Shown: positions 5,480 to 10,766 of the stretch, piece after piece
How positions within the stretch are numbered: position 1 is the stretch's first letter
Layout: the number at the start of each line of letters is the position of its first letter
Origin: Candidatus Bathyarchaeota archaeon
GTDB lineage: Archaea > Thermoproteota > Bathyarchaeia > RBG-16-48-13 > GCA-020345945
Assembly: GCA_020345945.1 (NCBI GenBank)
Contig: CP070773.1
Coordinates: forward strand, 35,204 to 45,969
Direction of reading: 5' to 3'
DNA: 10,766 nucleotides
Notes under the pieces: model-generated
Databases searched by the model: none
Seen by the model: the letters and a program-made list of their open reading frames with translations, nothing else
What the model was told of the DNA's origin: nothing
Position numbers and translations under genes: made by a program

Positions 5480-7372
5480 TCAGCTTGAGAGTAGCCTATT
5501 GACCACCTCGATGGCCTCTTCAGCTTCTGCCCTCCCTCTAACCTCCTTCATTAGGAGTCCAAGAAGAATCTTCCTAGATCTTCTCAGCGGTTCTTGACTG
5601 ATTCGTGGATTCTCATCTAGGATGCGGTTCGCAATCTCCTTTAGTTGCTTGTCTCCGAGTCTCTCCAAGCCAAGCTCTCTGACAGCCTCCTCAGCTGGTC
5701 TGCCTCTGTTGTTTGAGATCCATGTAAGGAGGTCTGGTATCGCTTCTTTTATTGTCCTTCCCGAGTCAACGAGTAGGAATAGGTTGTATATTTCTTTCTC
5801 ATCTAGGGTGTCCACGGGGATTCCATCCCGACGGAGGCTCTTGAGCGTCTCGGTCAGTGTAACCACGACTAGAGCTGGTGGTAAACTCGTTTCATTTATG
5901 ATTGTTTCGAATAGATCGAGAAATGGGGAGTCTGATAATTGGTCAGCGAGTTTCTTGTTGAGGCCATAGACTACCGTTAACTTCCTTATTAGGTCCCGAG
6001 GCATCTGGGGTATGTCTTGTCCGATCTTCTCAAGTCGTTCACGTTTGATAGTTATTGGTGGGACATCTGTCTCGGGATACATTCTTTCTGCTCCTGGTCT
6101 GGGACGCATATATCTCGTGGTCCCTTCAGTCGTCGAGGCTCTTGTTTCAGGAGGAACTCCGTCTATAGCTTGCTTGCATCGCTCCACTACGGCCTTCAAG
6201 GCCTCTTCGCATCTCTCTCTTTCGTCTGCCACGAATACCAATAAATCTCTCTCTTTGCATCCCGTGGAATTCATCAGGTCTGTTTTCTCGTTCCTAGATA
6301 TTCCATATGCTGGCAACTCATCAGTATGGAATATTCCTCCAACTCCTCCCCAGAACCTAGCATAGTCTGAGACTTCTGTCCCAAATCTGATTCCAGGTCC
6401 CAGTTCAAGCCCAAATATCTCTCCGAAGGAAGGAATCTTCACGGCTAAGACTACTCCTCCTCTTCTTAGGGCATCTTTGATGACTTTACAATTTGAGTGC
6501 TCAAGTATCTTGGTGACATCAACAATTTCTTCTTGAAGATTCTTCTCGATTACCTTTCTGTTCCTCAGTTCGTTCCTGATTACAAGTAGCATATGCTGTC
6601 TGCGGGCTTCGAATCTCGTTACCTTCTGTAGGTCTTCAAGCCTCTGAACTCCTTTCACCTCTATGATAGCTCCTCCTGTAATGGAGATATTCAAGTCCTG
6701 TCTGATTGTTCCTAAGCCTCTCTTGACCTTACCTGTCGCACGCATCACATCTCCGATCTCCTTGGCGACTTCTCGAGCCTCCTCTGGAGTATGGATCACA
6801 GGTCCTGTCGTAACCTCGATGAGGGGTATCCCGAGACGGTCGATAGCGTAGTGTGAGATCATTCCTTTCTCCCCAGTTTTTCGGGCTGCGTCTTCTTCTA
6901 GACAGATGTTTTGAATCGGGATACTCTTTCCTCCGACTTCAAGGGTGCCTTCCCTTGCCACTATTGCGGTCCTTTGAAAACCAGTAGTGTTTGATCCGTC
7001 TATCACTACCTTACGCATGACATGGATTTCATCTACAATTCTTGCTCGAAGCATCACGGCGATAGTCAGGCAGATATCTACCGCTTCAGTATTGAGGTTG
7101 TGTGGGGGTTCCTCGTCCATCTCAACCAGACAGGAGGTATCCGAGGTGGCTTCATAGACTATTGTCTTTCCCCTCTGGAATTCGAAGAAGGCTGCAGGAT
7201 CTACTTGCCCCATCTCGCTTTGGGTGGGTCTTAGTCTTCTTAGGAATCTAATCTCAGGCTCTAACTCTGATAGGTCTGGGTGGCAGTTGCAGAAGAGTTT
7301 GTGTCTTGTTTTCAATTGTTGGTGGGTTTCGATACCGACGGTAAGTCCGATTGCCTTATAGTCCAGCTTCAT
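5480..7372 (-). CDS. gatE: Glutamyl-tRNA(Gln) amidotransferase subunit E
   Basis: The GatB-like subunit of the archaeal heterodimeric GatDE enzyme, which turns misacylated Glu-tRNA(Gln) into Gln-tRNA(Gln); it activates the glutamyl group with ATP and accepts ammonia from GatD. The product has 630 residues. The opening GLTVGIETHQQL and KLFCNC (25-30) are typical, followed by the GatB-fold kinase core with RQDLNIS (224-230). An AspRS-like insertion domain specific to GatE is at about 295-400, with ELGPGIRFGTEVSDYARF near 323-340. Then come VPPETRAS (407-413), TRYMRPRPGAERMYPETD (419-436) and a helical YqeY-like tRNA-binding tail (about 460-630). ATG at 7372 is chosen over the 7408 start because AGGAGG sits 6 bases before it and the family sequence starts there. 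It overlaps the end of gatD by 17 bases. Function is secure. Confidence 0.95.
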   Translation of the reverse strand: MKLDYKAIGLTVGIETHQQLKTRHKLFCNCHPDLSELEPEIRFLRRLRPTQSEMGQVDPAAFFEFQRGKTIVYEATSDTSCLVEMDEEPPHNLNTEAVDICLTIAVMLRARIVDEIHVMRKVVIDGSNTTGFQRTAIVAREGTLEVGGKSIPIQNICLEEDAARKTGEKGMISHYAIDRLGIPLIEVTTGPVIHTPEEAREVAKEIGDVMRATGKVKRGLGTIRQDLNISITGGAIIEVKGVQRLEDLQKVTRFEARRQHMLLVIRNELRNRKVIEKNLQEEIVDVTKILEHSNCKVIKDALRRGGVVLAVKIPSFGEIFGLELGPGIRFGTEVSDYARFWGGVGGIFHTDELPAYGISRNEKTDLMNSTGCKERDLLVFVADERERCEEALKAVVERCKQAIDGVPPETRASTTEGTTRYMRPRPGAERMYPETDVPPITIKRERLEKIGQDIPQMPRDLIRKLTVVYGLNKKLADQLSDSPFLDLFETIINETSLPPALVVVTLTETLKSLRRDGIPVDTLDEKEIYNLFLLVDSGRTIKEAIPDLLTWISNNRGRPAEEAVRELGLERLGDKQLKEIANRILDENPRISQEPLRRSRKILLGLLMKEVRGRAEAEEAIEVVNRLLSS

Positions 7373-8699
7373 CAAAAGCCTCCTCTTCAGCCACACTTCT
7401 TTTAGCAATCTCCCCGACTAGGTTCTCCAAGAGAAGCTTTCCTGCTTCTTCCGGGGTTTTGGTCTGTCCCAGAACCCACATCATTTTTACTGTTGCGGTC
7501 TCTGGGAGCATATCGCCAAGAGGAATCACGCCCATGGATAAGAGGTCCATTCCTGTCTCGTATACAGTCATTCTGACTCTTCCTGCTATGCATTGAGATG
7601 TCATTCCGACCACAACTCCCTTTGAGATCGCATCCTTAATCGGTGGGAAGCATTCTTCAGGGAGATGACCTAGTCCAGTCCCCTCAAAGACTATTCCTTT
7701 GAATTTCTTCTCCTTATAGAATTCAATAATCCTTGGATCTATGCCTGGGTAGGTCTTGATCAAGGCTACTTGAGGCTCAAATTTCTCTTTCAGAGATAGT
7801 TTTCTGGTCTTGTCTCTCTGCTGGTATTCTTTGACCAAGATCTCCACCTCTCCCTCTCTCACCTGGGCTAGAGGGGGGACGTTGATCGATTTGAATGCGT
7901 CTCTTCTACTCGTATGACATTTTCTGACTTTGGTTCCTCGATGAATGAGGATGGTCTCATCTCCTAGTCCTTTGTGCATTGCTACAACGACCTCAGCGAT
8001 TGGTCCTGTAGCCATCTTCACGGCGGCTAGGAGGTTTGTCGCTGCATCGGAGCTAGGCCTGTCCGAGGATCTCTGAGCTCCAACCAAGACTACTGGTACT
8101 GGGAGGTTCTGTAATGCGAAGCTCATCGCAGCTGCTGTATACCCTAGAGTGTCAGTTCCATGAGTTACTACTATTCCGTCGGCTCCTGTCTTGACAATCT
8201 GGGCTATCTTTCGTGCAAGTTTAGACCAGTATTTCGGTATCATGTTCTCGCTGAGTATGCTGAAGAGTATCTCTGCCTTCACCTCTGCTACATCTGATAG
8301 TTCTGGTACAACGGCGTAAAGGTCTCCTGCAGTTAATGCGGGTCGTACAGCTCCTGTACGGTAATCGACTCTACTCGCAATGGTTCCTCCAGTACTCACG
8401 ATGGCAACTCGAGGTAGATTAGGTCTTGACTTGGGTATAGATGGTTTTTGATACTTGGGTTTCTTTCCTGAACCTATCTGTTGAATCGTGGTCTGAGGTC
8501 CGATTTTTATCCCAATGTTGTATCCGTTTTGTAACTTGACCACGATATGTTCGTCGTCGGCCAGCTCGTATCGGGGCATGAGCACCCCTTCGTATCTAGT
8601 CTCTTCATCTACTACTTCGATTAGGCTGCCAACCTCTACGTTTGAGGAGATAAGAAGATCGAGTGCTTTACCCCGGTAGCCAGTGAGATCCTTCTGCAT
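7356..8699 (-). CDS. gatD: Glutamyl-tRNA(Gln) amidotransferase subunit D
   Basis: The glutaminase subunit of GatDE, related to L-asparaginase; it releases ammonia from an amide donor (Asn or Gln) and passes it to GatE. The product has 447 residues. An N-terminal GatD-specific beta domain (about 15-80, with EVVDEETRYEGVLMPRYE) precedes the asparaginase-type domain. Active-site motifs are VSTGGTIASR (101-110, nucleophilic Thr at 106), VVTHGTDTLGYTA (177-189, with the Thr182-Asp183 pair) and RKCHTSRRDAFKS (259-271, with Lys260 matching the catalytic Lys of bacterial asparaginases). Keeping the N-terminal domain and pairing with gatE rule out a plain asparaginase. The start at 8699 has AAGGAG at 8711-8706 with six bases spacing. 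A TATA-like element and palindrome lie upstream, so the pair probably has its own promoter. Function is secure. Confidence 0.96.
   Translation of the reverse strand: MQKDLTGYRGKALDLLISSNVEVGSLIEVVDEETRYEGVLMPRYELADDEHIVVKLQNGYNIGIKIGPQTTIQQIGSGKKPKYQKPSIPKSRPNLPRVAIVSTGGTIASRVDYRTGAVRPALTAGDLYAVVPELSDVAEVKAEILFSILSENMIPKYWSKLARKIAQIVKTGADGIVVTHGTDTLGYTAAAMSFALQNLPVPVVLVGAQRSSDRPSSDAATNLLAAVKMATGPIAEVVVAMHKGLGDETILIHRGTKVRKCHTSRRDAFKSINVPPLAQVREGEVEILVKEYQQRDKTRKLSLKEKFEPQVALIKTYPGIDPRIIEFYKEKKFKGIVFEGTGLGHLPEECFPPIKDAISKGVVVGMTSQCIAGRVRMTVYETGMDLLSMGVIPLGDMLPETATVKMMWVLGQTKTPEEAGKLLLENLVGEIAKRSVAEEEAFDEAGL
7379..7385 (-). promoter_or_regulatory. Strong ribosome binding site of gatE inside gatD
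   Basis: On the minus strand GAGGAGG occupies 7385-7379, with six bases (CTTTTG) before the ATG at 7372. It lies within the last codons of gatD and decides the gatE start. It supports coupled, near-equal translation of the two subunits. Confidence 0.75.
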
Positions 8700-8739
8700 T
8701 CTCTTCTCCTTCTCAGCTTCGAATGCTTGATCTTGTGAT

Positions 8740-8774
8740 AGCCATAAATGGCTTTGGGAAGCTATATTTTTCTG
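8740..8774 (-). promoter_or_regulatory. Putative gatDE promoter with palindrome
   Basis: In the 137-base gap between elp3 and gatD, the minus strand carries AAAAATATAG (8771-8762), a reasonable TATA-like element preceded by CAG. Downstream of it, 8740-8753 reads AGCCATAAATGGCT on the plus strand, an inverted repeat with 6-base arms and a 2-base centre. With the usual spacing of about 25 bases, transcription would start inside this palindrome, about 40 bases before the gatD start. That placement is what an operator would have, but no regulator is identified. The rest of the gap shows nothing else. Confidence 0.35.
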
Positions 8775-8836
8775 AGGTTTGGTCCTGTCTCTTTATCTTG
8801 TATTGATTTGAAAGATATTTCTCTTTGAGAGTTCTT

Positions 8837-10468
8837 CTACAGCTTCTTTGACATATAGGGCCCCTCTAGTTTATACTCCAGCCTCTGATAGTATCTTCGA
8901 GTTCCTATCGCACTTGTTACTAGTATCTTCCTACTATCGTAATCTTCCTTTGCGATCTTCTCTGCTGCGCTTAGTAACCCAGATCCTAGACCTTTGTGTT
9001 GCCATTGCTCTAGGCTCGTTTCTCCTATGGGGATCATTTGTCCTAGAACACGTAGTTCCCTAACGAGTGAGGTGTTGCAGTTCTTTATCTCTGGTCTGTA
9101 GGCAACCTCCGACGGTATTCGTAGACGCAGGTAGCCTACTAAGTGGTCTTCGAACTCAGATGATATGAATACCTCGGTTCCATCTGAAGCCTTCTCTATG
9201 ATCTGTTCTCTCCGAAGGGTTTCCAGTCCAGGGAAAGCTTCCAAGGGTTCTTTTCTATATCCTATTTCGCGGCATCTGATACATCTGCAGTCTATCCCTT
9301 CTTCCTCTAGTTGCTTCTTCGCTAGTTGTCGGAGGTTGCTATGGGTTACTCCGGCTACTATTAGGTTTGAAGGGATATCTCGCTGGACTCTCATTATGCG
9401 AACCCATGGGGGTGTGATCTTCTTTACCTCGGCGATGAGTGTTGTAGCTTCTTCATCAGAGTAAGGTGTGTACTCCCCCTTCCGCCACAAGTCGTATAGT
9501 TCTGTGCCTTCTAGGACAAGACAGGGGTATATCTTGAGCATATCTGGTTTGAATTCTTCATCCTGAAAGATCGTTCTAAACCCTTTCATGTCTCGTTCAG
9601 GGTCGGATCCTGGCAGTCCCGGCATCATGTGGTAGCAGACCTTAAGGCCGGCGTCTTTCAGTGTCTTTGTTGCTTCGATAACGTCTTTGACCTTATGTCC
9701 TCTATGAATCAGCCTATAGATTTCATCATATACATTCTGCACTCCTATCTCTACCCGAGTTACTCCTATTGATAGGAGGCTGTCTGTCTCAGATGTGTCT
9801 ATGCAATCCGGACGTGTTTCAACGGTTATTCCCACATTTCTGACTCGGCTAGTCTCAGCGAGTCTAATCGCTTCTGTCAGATCCCTTGTTCGTCTCCCAA
9901 TAAGACCTTCAAGGCATCCCTTCAAGAAAGAGTGTTGATATGAACGTGGAGTTGCGGGAAAGGTTCCTCCCATGACTATGAGCTCGCTCTTGTCTACTTT
10001 ATGTCCTATTGCTTGGAGTTGGGAGAGTCTTGCTCTTACCTGCTGGTATGGGTCATAGTCGTTCTGGGCACCTCTCATTGCCGCTGGCTCTCGACCTGTG
10101 TAGCTCTGTGGTACTCCTTGTTCTGGTCCCCCAGGGCAGTATGTGCATCTTCCATGAGGGCAGTTGGTCGGCTTCGTCATTACAGCGATAACTGCTATCC
10201 CGCTGATTGTTCTAACAGGTTTCCGTCTCAAGACCGGGATCAGTTTATTTTTCTCCTTCTGTCTTAGTCTGCAGATGATCTCAGAGTTACTCGGTATTCT
10301 CTTGAGATGGAGGTCTCGACAGACTTGTATCCTGATCCTATCAAGATCTTTTGGGATCGGTTTCTCTAAGATGATAAGCTCCTCAATTATCCTTCTGACT
10401 GCCTCTTCGAGATCTTCTTCCCGCAAAAGAAGGCTATTCTTCGGTTGAATTGCTTTTTCTCTTATCAT
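8837..10468 (-). CDS. elp3: Elp3-family tRNA uridine(34) acetyltransferase/radical SAM protein
   Basis: Makes the 5-carboxymethyl group on wobble uridine 34 of tRNA from acetyl-CoA, using radical SAM chemistry; in archaea Elp3 acts without the other Elongator subunits. 543 residues. An N-terminal tRNA-binding region (about 1-80) precedes the radical SAM core with CPHGRCTYCPGG (cluster cysteines 103, 108, 111) and QSYTGREPAAMRG (121-133), followed by MGGTFPATP (166-174) and KIYPCLVLEGTELY (312-325). CRCIRCRE (394-401) is the zinc-binding linker. The C-terminal GNAT-type domain (about 405-543) has HKGLGSGLL (491-499) for acetyl-CoA binding and ends YKLEGPYMSKKL. ATG at 10468 has GTGAT three bases upstream, rather close. 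It follows pyrK by 27 bases, so co-transcription is likely. Full length, no damage seen. Confidence 0.95.
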   Translation of the reverse strand: MIREKAIQPKNSLLLREEDLEEAVRRIIEELIILEKPIPKDLDRIRIQVCRDLHLKRIPSNSEIICRLRQKEKNKLIPVLRRKPVRTISGIAVIAVMTKPTNCPHGRCTYCPGGPEQGVPQSYTGREPAAMRGAQNDYDPYQQVRARLSQLQAIGHKVDKSELIVMGGTFPATPRSYQHSFLKGCLEGLIGRRTRDLTEAIRLAETSRVRNVGITVETRPDCIDTSETDSLLSIGVTRVEIGVQNVYDEIYRLIHRGHKVKDVIEATKTLKDAGLKVCYHMMPGLPGSDPERDMKGFRTIFQDEEFKPDMLKIYPCLVLEGTELYDLWRKGEYTPYSDEEATTLIAEVKKITPPWVRIMRVQRDIPSNLIVAGVTHSNLRQLAKKQLEEEGIDCRCIRCREIGYRKEPLEAFPGLETLRREQIIEKASDGTEVFISSEFEDHLVGYLRLRIPSEVAYRPEIKNCNTSLVRELRVLGQMIPIGETSLEQWQHKGLGSGLLSAAEKIAKEDYDSRKILVTSAIGTRRYYQRLEYKLEGPYMSKKL

Positions 10469-10496
10469 CTCATCACGGCATACTGTGCTGAAGCTG

Positions 10497-10766
10497 TCAG
10501 TCTTCTCGGAGTGAGACTATCTTGCATGAGTGATCTCTTGTGATTATGCCAAACTCGTCTTTGACTTCTCTGAGCTGGTCCGATGTGAAGACGGGTCCAT
10601 CTTTACAGACGAGGTAGGGACCAATGACACAGTGTCCGCATAGACCTATACCACACTTGAATATCCTTTCTAAACTTGCTTGGAGTCTCAGCCTTTGCTT
10701 CTCCGCAATATCGAATATCTCCCTCATCATGAGTTCTGGACCGCAAGTATAGATCATATCAAATGC
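10497..10766 (-). CDS. pyrK: Dihydroorotate dehydrogenase electron transfer subunit PyrK, C-terminal part
   Basis: The iron-sulfur flavoprotein that passes electrons between dihydroorotate dehydrogenase (PyrD) and NAD in pyrimidine synthesis. Only the last 89 codons are inside the window; the frame is open through the edge (Ala-Phe-Asp precede the first Met), so the N-terminal FAD-binding domain lies outside. What is visible is the end of the NAD-binding domain, with IYTCGPELMM, and then the 2Fe-2S domain SLERIFKCGIGLCGHC ... CKDGPVF with its four cysteines. CGIGLCGHC and CKDGPVF are characteristic of PyrK and separate it from general ferredoxin reductases. Related sulfhydrogenase gamma subunits share the fold, but the CKDGPVF ending favours PyrK. 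It leads directly into elp3. Confidence 0.88.
   Translation of the reverse strand, partial: AFDMIYTCGPELMMREIFDIAEKQRLRLQASLERIFKCGIGLCGHCVIGPYLVCKDGPVFTSDQLREVKDEFGIITRDHSCKIVSLRED

Noticed and set aside
6012..6365. 117-codon plus-strand frame opposite gatE
   Set aside because: Antisense shadow of the conserved VPPETRAS and GAERMYPETD region; composition and position are explained by gatE codon use.

Overview
The window is archaeal chromosomal DNA. The strongest evidence is the adjacent gatD and gatE genes, which encode the two-subunit Glu-tRNA(Gln) amidotransferase found only in archaea. Supporting evidence is a prokaryotic-type Elp3 with a short Cx4Cx2C radical-SAM motif, TATA-like promoter elements, many TTG/GTG starts and GGAGG/GGTG-type ribosome binding sites. 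A TACK-lineage archaeon (for example Bathyarchaeia-like) is my guess from overall feel; the sequence does not prove it. I see no mobile element, CRISPR array, tRNA or rRNA.

Left part (1-5445) is a membrane and glycan region. It opens with a small two-helix membrane protein (73-324), followed by a hairpin plus T-rich tract and a gene-poor gap of about 230 bases. Next comes a multi-pass GT22-like (ALG9/PIG-B type) mannosyltransferase homologue (554-1873) and a possible 38-residue ORF with a strong ribosome binding site (1908-2024). On the minus strand lies glmS (2060-3883), the enzyme that makes glucosamine-6-phosphate. Divergent from glmS is a two-gene plus-strand unit: a 98-residue two-helix membrane protein (4041-4337), overlapped by a second GT22-like protein (4315-5445). 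The two GT22-like proteins are diverged paralogues. The 98-residue protein looks like a detached version of the N-terminal module that is fused in the first one. A plausible reading is a locus for building a lipid-linked surface glycan, with GlmS supplying amino sugar and the two GT22 proteins adding sugars at the membrane; this is inference.

Right part (5480-10766) is housekeeping, all on the minus strand. In transcription order it reads pyrK (cut by the window edge), elp3, gatD, gatE. pyrK and elp3 are 27 bases apart and probably co-transcribed. A 137-base gap with a TATA-like element and a 14-base palindrome precedes gatD, suggesting that gatDE has its own promoter. gatE starts inside the end of gatD behind a textbook AGGAGG site. 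Elp3 and GatDE both act on tRNA (wobble-uridine modification and Gln-tRNA formation); PyrK belongs to pyrimidine synthesis.

The most interesting points are the fused-versus-split architecture of the two GT22-like systems around glmS, the 38-residue candidate gene between the first GT22 gene and glmS, and the palindrome at the predicted gatDE start site.
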